In this document: positions 1 to 6,473 of the stretch, in pieces | How positions within the stretch are numbered: the first letter of the stretch is position 1 | Layout: each line of letters starts with the position of its first letter | Assembly (NCBI GenBank): GCA_004299545.1 | Contig: SCRB01000307.1 | Location: forward strand, 1 to 6,561 | Length of the DNA: 6,561 nucleotides | Direction of reading: 5' to 3' | Source: Rhizobiaceae bacterium | Lineage (GTDB): Bacteria; Pseudomonadota; Alphaproteobacteria; Rhizobiales; Rhizobiaceae | Made by a program: the position numbers and the translations under genes | Notes under the pieces: model-generated | Seen by the model: only the letters and a program-made list of their open reading frames with translations | The model's database searches: none | Told to the model about the DNA's origin: nothing

Positions 1-27
1 GTATGTGATCCCGACGGGATCACATAC
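1..27. repeat. Perfect inverted repeat at window edge, inside cobQ
   Basis: Two 12-base arms (1-12 and 16-27) are exact reverse complements around a 3-base centre. The whole element is in frame within cobQ on the minus strand and reads V-C-D-P-V-G-I-T-Y. The inner part (D-P-x-G-I) is expected CobQ sequence. The last two residues, T-Y, come only from the copied outer arm, where family members usually continue E-G. This could be a chance palindrome or a fold-back join at a sequence end. Confidence 0.8.
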
Positions 28-1068
28 TTTGCGCCCGAGCATCTGATAGCCGCCGCAAATCCCGATCACATGGCCTCCGGCTTCGCGGTGCTCCGCAAGG
101 TCCCTGTCCCAGCCGTTCTCGCGGAAACGGAGAAGATCGCCGATCGTCGATTTCGAGCCGGGGATGACGACGAGAGCGGCGTCTTTCGGCAGGCGTTCAC
201 CCGGCCTGACGAAAACGACTTCGACCGAGGGTTCCGCGCTGAGCGGATCGAGATCGTCGAAATTGGCGATGCGGTCGAGGACCGGCACGGCGATTTTGAG
301 AGATTTTCGGCCACCGCCTTCCAACCGGTCGAGCATGACGGAATCCTCGGCAGGCAGCGCCGCGGCGTCTTTCAGCCATGGAACGACGCCGAAGAAGCGC
401 CAGCCGGTAAAACGCGTGACGGCCAGCAAGCCATCGTCGAACAGCGATACATCGCCCCTGAACTTGTTGATCAGATAGCCGGCGATCATGCGCCGGTCGC
501 CCTCCGGTAAAATGGCGTGAGTGCCGACCAGCGAGGCGATCACCCCTCCCCGATCGATGTCGCCGACCAGGACGACCGGTACGTCCGCCCGCGTGGCAAA
601 GCCCATATTGGCGATGTCGCCTTCGCGCAGATTGATCTCCGCCGGCGACCCCGCCCCTTCAACGATCACCAGATCAGCATCCTGCCGCACGTGATCCCAT
701 GAAGCCATCACCACCGCCAGCAATTCGCCCTTCCGCCGCTGGTAAGCGCGCGCCTCCGCCTGGCCGATGGCCCTGCCCTGAAGGATGACCTGCGATCCCC
801 TCTCGCTCTGCGGTTTCAGCAGGACGGGATTCATGTGAACGGTTGGCGGAACCCCGCAGGCAAGCGCCTGTAGCCATTGCCCACGACCGATCTCGCCCTC
901 CTCGTTCGAACCGGGTATGGAGGCGACGGCGGCATTGTTCGACATATTCTGTGGCTTGAACGGCCTCACCGCATAGCCGCGCTTTCGCGCCAGCCTGCAA
1001 AGCCCCGCCACGAGCACCGTCTTGCCGACATCCGACCCCGTGCCTTGCAGCATCAGCGCGCGTACCAT
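1..1068 (-). CDS. cobQ: Cobyric acid synthase (CobQ), 3' end missing
   Basis: This encodes the cytoplasmic, ATP- and glutamine-dependent enzyme that amidates four carboxylates of adenosylcobyrinic a,c-diamide to give adenosylcobyric acid in B12 synthesis. About 356 residues are visible of a usual length near 485; the C-terminal part lies beyond the left edge. The N-terminal synthetase domain starts with the P-loop GTGSDVGKT (residues 9-17), then [12 protein letters not shown] (about 37-48), [12 protein letters not shown] and [30 protein letters not shown] follows. The glutamine amidotransferase domain contributes [12 protein letters not shown] and [10 protein letters not shown], whose Cys338 is the expected nucleophile. 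The start ATG (1068-1066) shares one base with the TGA of the cupin gene upstream, which suggests translational coupling. A few extra residues (SIPGSNE) follow NNAAVA compared with typical rhizobial CobQ. The reading frame is intact to the edge, but residues after about codon 354 look non-consensus. Identification is very secure. Confidence 0.96.
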   Translation of the reverse strand, partial: MVRALMLQGTGSDVGKTVLVAGLCRLARKRGYAVRPFKPQNMSNNAAVASIPGSNEEGEIGRGQWLQALACGVPPTVHMNPVLLKPQSERGSQVILQGRAIGQAEARAYQRRKGELLAVVMASWDHVRQDADLVIVEGAGSPAEINLREGDIANMGFATRADVPVVLVGDIDRGGVIASLVGTHAILPEGDRRMIAGYLINKFRGDVSLFDDGLLAVTRFTGWRFFGVVPWLKDAAALPAEDSVMLDRLEGGGRKSLKIAVPVLDRIANFDDLDPLSAEPSVEVVFVRPGERLPKDAALVVIPGSKSTIGDLLRFRENGWDRDLAEHREAGGHVIGICGGYQMLGRKVCDPVGITY

Positions 1069-1670
1069 CAGACAGTCCCCGCATTCCCGTCGATGATGGA
1101 GCGCTGGTCGAGCGGACCGCCGCGCCAAAGATAAAGGGCAAGCAGGGGCACGTCGCCAGTCCGCATCGCGTGAACCACATTGGACGGGTGATGGACCACT
1201 TCGCCCGCCTCTCTTGTCCGGAAACCCGCGCCGCCGGCACGCCACTCGGTCCCGCCCGTCAGCGGAATGTAGACCTCCTCGGCGATATGGTGATGATCCG
1301 GATAGTGGATATGGCCCCCGAGAAGCAGGAAGCCGGCGGCAAGCCTGTCATTGGCAAAATAGCCCCTTGTTCCGAACAATTCGACCCAGCCGTAATTTTG
1401 CAGGAAGGTTTCGCCGAAATCATCTGCCCTGTATGTCTGCCCCCAGGCCAGCGAGCGCGCATGGGTGGCAATCAAACGGACCAGCGGCTTTTCCTTTTGC
1501 CCGGCGCGGGCGAGGATAGCGTCCAGATGCGTCAGACAGGGAAGCGGACGGGCGGCTAGCGGGCGCGGTTCCATCGCCCAATCCATCGGGCCGATGAAAT
1601 CATCGATCATCCCATTCCGCCTTTCGGCCAGATAGGATCGGGTCTTGTCGAGCAGTTCCTGAACATTCAT
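1068..1670 (-). CDS. DMSP-lyase-like cupin (cupin-DLL superfamily)
   Basis: This is a 200-residue soluble single-domain cupin with no signal peptide. Residues 119-140 hold the first cupin-DLL motif (H-Y-P-x-H-H-H-x-A-E-E-x-Y, then a G-rich turn). Residues 159-171 hold the second ([12 protein letters not shown]), followed by LLALYLW. H128, E132, Y134 and H167 line up by spacing with the metal ligands and catalytic tyrosine known from DddQ and DddK, and Y123 lines up with a second conserved DddQ tyrosine. Characterised members cleave dimethylsulfoniopropionate (DMSP) to acrylate and dimethyl sulfide, but many homologues have other or unknown substrates, so activity is inferred only. ATG at 1670 was chosen. 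The frame stays open to 1778, but the only earlier start there is a TTG and the extra residues look like spacer. No strong Shine-Dalgarno is visible before 1670. The stop overlaps the cobQ start by one base, making a two-gene leftward unit. Confidence 0.82.
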   Translation of the reverse strand: MNVQELLDKTRSYLAERRNGMIDDFIGPMDWAMEPRPLAARPLPCLTHLDAILARAGQKEKPLVRLIATHARSLAWGQTYRADDFGETFLQNYGWVELFGTRGYFANDRLAAGFLLLGGHIHYPDHHHIAEEVYIPLTGGTEWRAGGAGFRTREAGEVVHHPSNVVHAMRTGDVPLLALYLWRGGPLDQRSIIDGNAGTV

Positions 1671-1792
1671 CGGCTGACGACGCGTCTTTTCATGGAACCT
1701 GCACAGCGCCTTTGCGAAGCGTCGCGTTGCGTCGCGATGTGGCAATGCTTTAAACTGATAAGAGGCAAAGCGAAACAAAAAGGGAAGTTGCC
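1671..1792. promoter_or_regulatory. Divergent control region, cupin-cobQ / acyl-CoA dehydrogenase
   Basis: This 122 bp spacer separates two divergent units and must carry promoters both ways unless the units share distant ones. It contains an 8 bp direct repeat, GCGTCGCG at 1719-1726 and again at 1729-1736, one helical turn apart (10 bp). A weak rightward promoter candidate is TTGCGT (1727-1732) with TTAAAC (1750-1755) at 17 bp spacing, so the repeat would overlap the -35 box. A clear Shine-Dalgarno AGGGAAG (1781-1787) precedes the rightward gene. No cobalamin-riboswitch-like element is seen on the cobQ side. Confidence 0.35.
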
Positions 1793-2968
1793 ATGGACGC
1801 GATTTCCGACACCGGCACAGCGCAGTTCGAACTGAGCGAGGACCAACGCGCCATTCGCGAAATGACGGCCGCTTTCGCGGCTGATCGGGTCGCGCCCTAT
1901 GCCCTTGACTGGGACCGGGAACGCTTTTTCCCAGCCAACATCATCCGCGAAACCGGGCCGCTCGGCTTCGGCGGCATCTATGTCAGGGAAGATGTCGGCG
2001 GATCGGGCCTTGGCCGCCTCGACGCTGTCCTCATCTTCGAGGCGCTGGCGGCCGCCTGCCCGGCCTTCGCCGCCTTCATTTCCATCCACAACATGGCGAC
2101 GTGGATGATCGATACGTTCGGTGACGAGTCTCAGCGGCAGCGCTTCGTCCCGCGCCTCGCTTCGATGGAACTGCTGGCAAGCTATTGCCTCACCGAGCCT
2201 GGCTCCGGCTCTGACGCCGCGGCGCTCAAGACGCGCGCCGTCAGGAGCGGGGGCAATGGCAGCGACTATGTTCTGAACGGCGCCAAGCAGTTCATTTCAG
2301 GCGCCGGCGACAGCGATCTCTATGTCGCGATGGTGCGTACCGGGGAAGACGGACCGAAAGGCATCTCGACCCTCGTCATCCCCAAGGATGCGCCCGGCCT
2401 GTCCTTCGGCAAGATCGAGAGCAAGATGGGCTGGCATATGCAGTCGACGCGCCAGGTGATCTTCGAGGACTGCAAGGTCCCGGCCGAAAATCTGCTGTCA
2501 AGCGAGGGACAGGGCTTCAGGATCGCCATGGCCGGGCTCGATGGCGGCCGGCTCAATATCGCCGCCTGCTCGCTCGGCGGCGCCCAGAGTGCCTTCGACA
2601 AGGCGCTTGCCTATGCCGGGGAGCGGCAAGCCTTCGGCCAGGCCATCGACCGCTTCCAGGCAATACAGTTCAAGCTCGCGGACATGGAGACCAACCTGCA
2701 GGCCTCGCGCGTCTTCCTTTACACGGCGGCCTCGAAGCTCGACCGCAAGGCTCCCGACGCCACCAAATGGTCCGCCATGGCCAAGCGCTTCGTTACCGAC
2801 GCCTGTTTCGATGTCGCCAACGATGCGCTGCAAGTGCATGGCGGCTATGGTTATCTTCATGATTACGGCGTTGAAAAGCTCGTGCGCGATTTGCGCGTTC
2901 ACCAGATTCTCGAAGGCACAAATGAAATCATGCGCGTGATTATCGCGAGGCAATTAATCAGGCAGTAG
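1793..2968 (+). CDS. Acyl-CoA dehydrogenase, likely isobutyryl-CoA dehydrogenase
   Basis: This is a full-length 391-residue FAD enzyme of the acyl-CoA dehydrogenase family. It probably oxidises isobutyryl-CoA to methacrylyl-CoA in valine breakdown, passing electrons to electron-transfer flavoprotein. The N-terminal helical domain (about 12-125) is followed by the first family signature YCLTEPGSGSDAAALKT (131-147), the beta domain with KQFISGAG (165-172) and KMGWHMQSTR (211-220), and the C-terminal helical domain. That domain has ERQAFGQAIDRFQAIQFKLA (277-296) and DALQVHGGYGY (344-354). E374 in ILEGTNEIMR is the expected catalytic base. The isobutyryl assignment rests on overall resemblance to ACAD8 and on mmsB lying next door; isovaleryl or 2-methylbutyryl specificity cannot be excluded. 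AGGGAAG six bases before ATG 1793 supports the start. The stop TAG (2966-2968) falls inside the first unit of the downstream heptamer repeat. Confidence 0.9.
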   Translation: MDAISDTGTAQFELSEDQRAIREMTAAFAADRVAPYALDWDRERFFPANIIRETGPLGFGGIYVREDVGGSGLGRLDAVLIFEALAAACPAFAAFISIHNMATWMIDTFGDESQRQRFVPRLASMELLASYCLTEPGSGSDAAALKTRAVRSGGNGSDYVLNGAKQFISGAGDSDLYVAMVRTGEDGPKGISTLVIPKDAPGLSFGKIESKMGWHMQSTRQVIFEDCKVPAENLLSSEGQGFRIAMAGLDGGRLNIAACSLGGAQSAFDKALAYAGERQAFGQAIDRFQAIQFKLADMETNLQASRVFLYTAASKLDRKAPDATKWSAMAKRFVTDACFDVANDALQVHGGYGYLHDYGVEKLVRDLRVHQILEGTNEIMRVIIARQLIRQ

Positions 2969-3044
2969 GCAATCGGCAGTCGGCGAAGAGCACGAACCGA
3001 AATCCGACTGCCTGTTGCCGACTGCCGAATACCGATTGCCTGCC
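2961..3044. repeat. Facing arrays of a degenerate heptamer, able to form a hairpin
   Basis: The left array on the plus strand reads GGCAGTA, GGCAATC, GGCAGTC, GGC (2961-2984). The right array on the minus strand reads GGCA, GGCAATC, GGTATTC, GGCAGTC, GGCAACA, GGCAGTC (3044 down to 3006). The arms pair as 2968-2976 with 3032-3040 (9 bp) and 2974-2984 with 3017-3027 (11 bp), giving a long imperfect hairpin with one 7-base unit bulged out. It fills most of the spacer between the acyl-CoA dehydrogenase and mmsB and supplies the stop codon of the former. Similar GGCARTM heptad repeats are, from general knowledge, dispersed in rhizobial and some other proteobacterial intergenic regions. There is no T-tract, so it is not a classic terminator. 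Confidence 0.8.
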
Positions 3045-3066
3045 ACCAGGAAAGGACCATCCATCC

Positions 3067-3948
3067 ATGACCACCATCGCATTCATCGGCCTCGGCAATA
3101 TGGGCAATCCGATGGCCGCCAATCTCGTCAAGGCCGGCCACAAGGTATTGGGCTTCGACCTGGTGCCGGCCAGCCTTGAAACGGCAAAAGCGCACGGCCT
3201 CGACATTGTGGCAAGCGCCGGGGCGGCGGCCGAGAATGCGGACGTCGTGATCACCATGCTGCCGGCGGGCAAGCATGTGCTTTCCGTCTATAGCGACATC
3301 GTCGGCAAGGCCCGGAAAGGCACGCTTTTCATCGATTCCTCCACCATCGACGTCGATTCCGCGCGCAAGGCCCATTCGGTCGCGGCCGCCTACGGCATGC
3401 TCTCCGTCGATGCGCCGGTTTCCGGCGGGGTCGGCGGCGCCGAGGCCGGCACCCTCACCTTCATGGCCGGGGGCGCCAAGGACGCCTTCGACAAGGCGGA
3501 ACCGATCCTCCAGCCCATGGCCGGCCGCATCGTCCATTGCGGCGAAGGCGGTGCCGGACAGGCCGCCAAGATCTGCAACAACATGATCCTCGGCATCTCG
3601 ATGATCGGCGTCGGCGAAGCCTTCGTCCTTGCCGAAAAGCTCGGCCTTTCGCATCAGGCGCTGTTCGACGTCGCCTCGACATCGTCGGGCCAGTGCTGGT
3701 CTCTCACCACCTATTGTCCCGTCCCCGGCCCTGTGCCGAACTCTCCGGCCAATCGCGACTACAAACCGGGTTTCGCGGCTGCCCTGATGCTGAAGGACCT
3801 GAAACTCAGCCAGGAAGCCGCGCAAGCCTCAGGTGCCGTCACGCCTCTCGGCGCCGAAGCGACCCAGCTTTACGCGCTTTTCAACCAGCAGGGCCATGCC
3901 GGCACGGATTTTTCCGGCATCATCAATTTCCTGCGGGGAAAAGCCTGA
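3067..3948 (+). CDS. mmsB: 3-hydroxyisobutyrate dehydrogenase
   Basis: This is a 293-residue NAD-dependent beta-hydroxyacid dehydrogenase, the usual length. It oxidises 3-hydroxyisobutyrate to methylmalonate semialdehyde in valine catabolism. The Rossmann fold opens with FIGLGNMGNPMAANLVKAGH (residues 6-25; glycines 8, 10 and 13 of the dinucleotide motif). The substrate loop DAPVSGGVGGAEAGTL is at 115-130, and GAGQAAKICNN (162-172) contains the catalytic Lys168. The helical C-terminal domain carries the stretch typical of true 3-hydroxyisobutyrate enzymes, SSGQCWSLTTYCPVPGPVP (206-224), then MLKDLKL (241-247). These features favour it over tartronate semialdehyde reductase or other family members. 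AGGAAAGGA (3048-3056), ten bases before ATG 3067, is the likely ribosome site. It sits 98 bp after the acyl-CoA dehydrogenase in the same direction, so an operon is plausible though a repeat hairpin separates them. The intervening hydratase and CoA-hydrolase steps are not encoded here. Confidence 0.94.
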   Translation: MTTIAFIGLGNMGNPMAANLVKAGHKVLGFDLVPASLETAKAHGLDIVASAGAAAENADVVITMLPAGKHVLSVYSDIVGKARKGTLFIDSSTIDVDSARKAHSVAAAYGMLSVDAPVSGGVGGAEAGTLTFMAGGAKDAFDKAEPILQPMAGRIVHCGEGGAGQAAKICNNMILGISMIGVGEAFVLAEKLGLSHQALFDVASTSSGQCWSLTTYCPVPGPVPNSPANRDYKPGFAAALMLKDLKLSQEAAQASGAVTPLGAEATQLYALFNQQGHAGTDFSGIINFLRGKA

Positions 3949-4029
3949 CCCGTACGCGAAACGGCGGGGCGCCCGCGCAGCGGGAGCAGTTGCGTTCGTT
4001 AACCAAAAAAATGCCATGTTTAGCTTTGC

Positions 4030-4045
4030 TTAAGCTCTCGCTAAC
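4030..4045 (+). promoter_or_regulatory. CtrA-box-like motif (weak)
   Basis: TTAA (4030-4033), seven bases, then CTAAC (4041-4045) matches the alphaproteobacterial CtrA pattern TTAA-N7-TTAAC with one mismatch. A separate half-site-like TTAACC occurs at 3999-4004. Both lie in the spacer after mmsB, upstream of the structured segment. No convincing sigma-70 hexamers at correct spacing could be paired with them, so the role is uncertain and chance occurrence is quite possible. Confidence 0.22.
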
Positions 4046-4059
4046 CCTGCGGTAAGGAT

Positions 4060-4222
4060 GTTCCGCTAGAACCTTTTGCAAGGCGGTTGCGACACCGCCG
4101 CCCGCTCCGGATCAGGTCTCGCGTACCGGAGCCGTAAACTTCGCAGGTAGCATCGTTTCGCGAAGCGCCATGCGTAATTTGGCAAAGCCGCGCCCTCTCC
4201 ATTCGGCAAGGGCGCGGTTTTT
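4060..4222 (+). ncRNA. Candidate small RNA or structured mmsB 3' UTR
   Basis: This lies in the 278 bp spacer between convergent mmsB and nnr, which has no credible gene. Four non-overlapping perfect stems follow one another on the plus strand: 4082-4087 with 4094-4099 (6 bp, 6-base loop); 4104-4110 with 4126-4132 (7 bp, 15-base loop); 4139-4144 with 4160-4165 (6 bp, 15-base loop); and 4188-4196 with 4209-4217 (9 bp) followed by five T. Ending in an intrinsic terminator is typical of bacterial trans-acting small RNAs. The 5' end is a guess, because no clear promoter was found. The alternative is a long 3' untranslated tail of the mmsB message. No match to a known RNA family is recognised. Confidence 0.4.
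4188..4222 (+). terminator. Rho-independent terminator
   Basis: A 9 bp perfect stem, CCGCGCCCT (4188-4196) with AGGGCGCGG (4209-4217), encloses a 12-base loop and is followed by TTTTT (4218-4222). The T-run gives rightward polarity, ending transcripts from mmsB or from a small RNA in this spacer. On the minus strand only three T follow the stem, so it may act weakly in the other direction for nnr, whose stop codon is five bases away. Confidence 0.82.
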
Positions 4223-4226
4223 GCGT

Positions 4227-5747
4227 TCAGACACGCTTTTTTGCGGCTTGACGGAAGAGTTCGCTGAGAATCGCGGGCAGAAGTCGCGGTAAGTCCCCGG
4301 CAATCAGTCCCGCACCGAATCGCGAGCCCGCCTCCGCATGGATCCAGACGGCAGCCGACGCCGCATCAAAGGCAGACATGCCTTGCGCCATAAGTCCTGC
4401 GATGATGCCCGCGAGAACGTCTCCTGACCCGGCGGTTGCGAGAAAGGGCGCGCCGTTGGAATTGATCCGCGCCCGCCCGTCGGGCGCAGCGATGACGCTG
4501 TCAGGCCCCTTGTAGACGACGACGGCGTTAGCGCGACGGGCTGCCCGGCGTGCCGCTTCAAGTTTGGAGCCGGCCTCGCCCTCGGCCAGATCGGGAAACA
4601 GGCGGCGGAATTCTCCCGCATGCGGCGTGAGAACAAGGGATGGCGCGCCGGAAGAGGCAGCGGCAGCGAACAAAAGCGCAGGGTCGTCACGGAAGGAAGT
4701 GATGGCATCGGCATCAACGACCATCCCGTTACAGTCCGCATCCTTCCGCCCAAGGAGGGAGAGGATGAAGGAACGCGCATTCTCGCCCACGCCGAAACCG
4801 GGACCGATCGCATAGGAGGACGGCTTGCGCTCGCGCGCGAAATCGATCAGCTCTCCCTCCGACGCGATCCGGCGGAGCATAATCGCCGTCAGGTGCGCGG
4901 CATTGACCTGCATCGCGGCGGGAGGCGACAGGACCGTGACTGCGCCCGCCCCCGCCCTTGCGGCGGCGAGCGCCGCCAACCGCGCGGCCCCCGTCGCCGA
5001 CGGTCCGCCGGAAAAAACGCAGGCATGGCCGCGCGCATATTTATGGGCATCGACAGCGGGGAAAGGCAGGGCGGCCAGCCAGAGTTCGGGGCCGTTCTCA
5101 TGGGCCGCCGGGCCGATCTCGGCAATCACGGAAGCGTCGATACCGATATCGGCGACAATCGTTTCGCCGCACAACGACCGGCCGGGTTCAAGCAGATGGC
5201 CGGGCTTCCTGCGGAAAAAGGTAACGGTGGCGTTCGCGGCAAGCGCAAAGCCGAGAATCTTGCCGCTCTCTCCCGAAACACCCGAAGGAAGGTCGATGGC
5301 AAGGACGGGAGCACCGCTTTCCCTCACACGCCGCAGCGCATCGGCCGCCTCGCCCGTGACCGGCTTTGACAGGCCGGCGCCGAACAAGGCATCGACGACC
5401 AGGCTTGAACGCGCTGGCTGGAATTCGCCGAGCGGCCGCGGCCTGATCGGGCAGGCATCGGCGGCAAGGGCGGCGTCTGTGCCCGCGCGCGGCACCCCGA
5501 GCGCCCAGAGGTGGACGGGAACGCCCGCCTCCGAGAGCAGACGCGCCACGACATAGCCGTCACCGCCGTTGTTGCCCGGCCCGCATAATATGTCGGTGCC
5601 GTGCATCCGGGGAAACCGCTCGAGCGCGACCGCGGTGACCGCTGCACCGGCATTGCGCATGAGCGCGTACCCGCCGCCCGGCATGCCGGCGATCGTCAGT
5701 GCGTCCGCCTTCGCCATTTCATGCGGGGTCAGCAGTTCTGAGGACAT
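4227..5747 (-). CDS. nnr: Bifunctional NAD(P)H-hydrate epimerase / ADP-dependent dehydratase
   Basis: This is a 506-residue cytoplasmic repair enzyme. Its N-terminal YjeF domain interconverts the R and S forms of hydrated NAD(P)H, and its C-terminal ribokinase-fold domain dehydrates the S form using ADP (ATP in some relatives) to restore NAD(P)H. The epimerase half shows CGPGNNGGDGYVVARLL (55-71), VVDALFGAGL (117-126, with Asp119) and AIDLPSGVSG (150-159). The dehydratase half (from about 235) shows KYARGHACVFSGG (236-248), YAIGPGFG (312-319), VVDADAIT (343-350), LTPHAGEF (373-380), YKGPDSVIAAPDG (412-424) and NGAPFLATAGSGDVLAGI (431-448), with catalytic Asp443. Both halves look intact, and the fused form is the common bacterial state. 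ATG 5747 is preceded on the minus strand by a GGGAGGGA ribosome site about nine bases away. The gene is divergent from glnB and convergent with mmsB. Older annotations call it a YjeF-related carbohydrate kinase. Confidence 0.95.
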   Translation of the reverse strand: MSSELLTPHEMAKADALTIAGMPGGGYALMRNAGAAVTAVALERFPRMHGTDILCGPGNNGGDGYVVARLLSEAGVPVHLWALGVPRAGTDAALAADACPIRPRPLGEFQPARSSLVVDALFGAGLSKPVTGEAADALRRVRESGAPVLAIDLPSGVSGESGKILGFALAANATVTFFRRKPGHLLEPGRSLCGETIVADIGIDASVIAEIGPAAHENGPELWLAALPFPAVDAHKYARGHACVFSGGPSATGAARLAALAAARAGAGAVTVLSPPAAMQVNAAHLTAIMLRRIASEGELIDFARERKPSSYAIGPGFGVGENARSFILSLLGRKDADCNGMVVDADAITSFRDDPALLFAAAASSGAPSLVLTPHAGEFRRLFPDLAEGEAGSKLEAARRAARRANAVVVYKGPDSVIAAPDGRARINSNGAPFLATAGSGDVLAGIIAGLMAQGMSAFDAASAAVWIHAEAGSRFGAGLIAGDLPRLLPAILSELFRQAAKKRV

Positions 5748-5858
5748 GTCAGCGATCCCTCCCTCGGAAGCAGATTTCGGGAGGCAAGGATAGGACAGGC
5801 TGACAATGCGGCAACCGAAAAGCAGATGCTGGAAACCGTGACCATAAAATAGCCTCCC

Positions 5859-5875
5859 TGCCTAATTCATAGGCA
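5859..5875. promoter_or_regulatory. 17 bp dyad, possible NtrC enhancer site
   Basis: TGCCTA and TAGGCA form perfect 6 bp arms around five bases. The overall length and the outer TGC...GCA ends match the NtrC-site pattern TGCAC-N7-GTGCA, though the fourth and fifth positions differ. It is centred about 160 bp before the predicted sigma-54 start, a usual enhancer distance. It could instead be an operator for nnr. Confidence 0.4.
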
Positions 5876-6002
5876 TGTCCCGCCTTTCTGCTCATGGTCC
5901 CCGGGGTTTTCGACATTGCGAGCGCCTCATGTTATGGCGTCCACGCTCAATCCGCCGGCATCTTTGGACGAATTTCGAAAATGAGAGCGGCGCCGATCAA
6001 TC

Positions 6003-6018
6003 TGGCACGCTTCATGCT
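6003..6018 (+). promoter_or_regulatory. Sigma-54 (RpoN) -24/-12 promoter of glnB
   Basis: TGGCACG at 6003-6009 matches the -24 element exactly and ATGCT at 6014-6018 matches the -12 element (TTGCW) with one mismatch. The invariant GG (6004-6005) and GC (6016-6017) are separated by exactly ten bases, as sigma-54 requires. The predicted start is near 6029, giving a leader of about 54 bases before the glnB ATG. NtrC/RpoN control of glnB is well established in related alphaproteobacteria. Confidence 0.75.
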
Positions 6019-6028
6019 TGGCGATTGA

Positions 6029-6421
<393 letters not shown>

Positions 6422-6473
6422 ACCCCGCTGATTTTTCAACCGGATTTTCAAGCATCATCACAGGGAAACGAGC

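Noticed and set aside
1..1068. Plus-strand open frames over cobQ (for example 70-510)
   Set aside because: They are shadows of the conserved CobQ frame, with no domain or ribosome site of their own.
1671..1778. N-terminal extension of the cupin to an upstream TTG at 1778
   Set aside because: The added 36 residues are basic, unlike cupin-DLL proteins, cover the divergent promoter region and lack a ribosome site. ATG 1670 gives a normal-length protein.
1671..1790. Cobalamin riboswitch upstream of the cupin-cobQ unit
   Set aside because: No B12-box-like sequence or suitable long structured leader is visible on the minus strand, and the spacer is too short for the full element.
2899..3825. Long open frame (308 codons) opposite mmsB on the minus strand
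   Set aside because: It is antisense to a strongly identified mmsB, crosses the heptamer repeat, and shows only the low-complexity composition typical of high-GC shadow frames.
3972..3984. CCCGC-GCA-GCGGG hairpin 23 bp after the mmsB stop, as the mmsB terminator
   Set aside because: It has a short 5 bp stem and no following T-run. The strong terminator at 4188-4222 is the better candidate.
4620..5369. Plus-strand open frames opposite nnr (also 4825-5556)
   Set aside because: The translations are rich in Arg, Ala and Gly without motifs, while the minus strand carries an intact two-domain NAD(P)HX repair enzyme.
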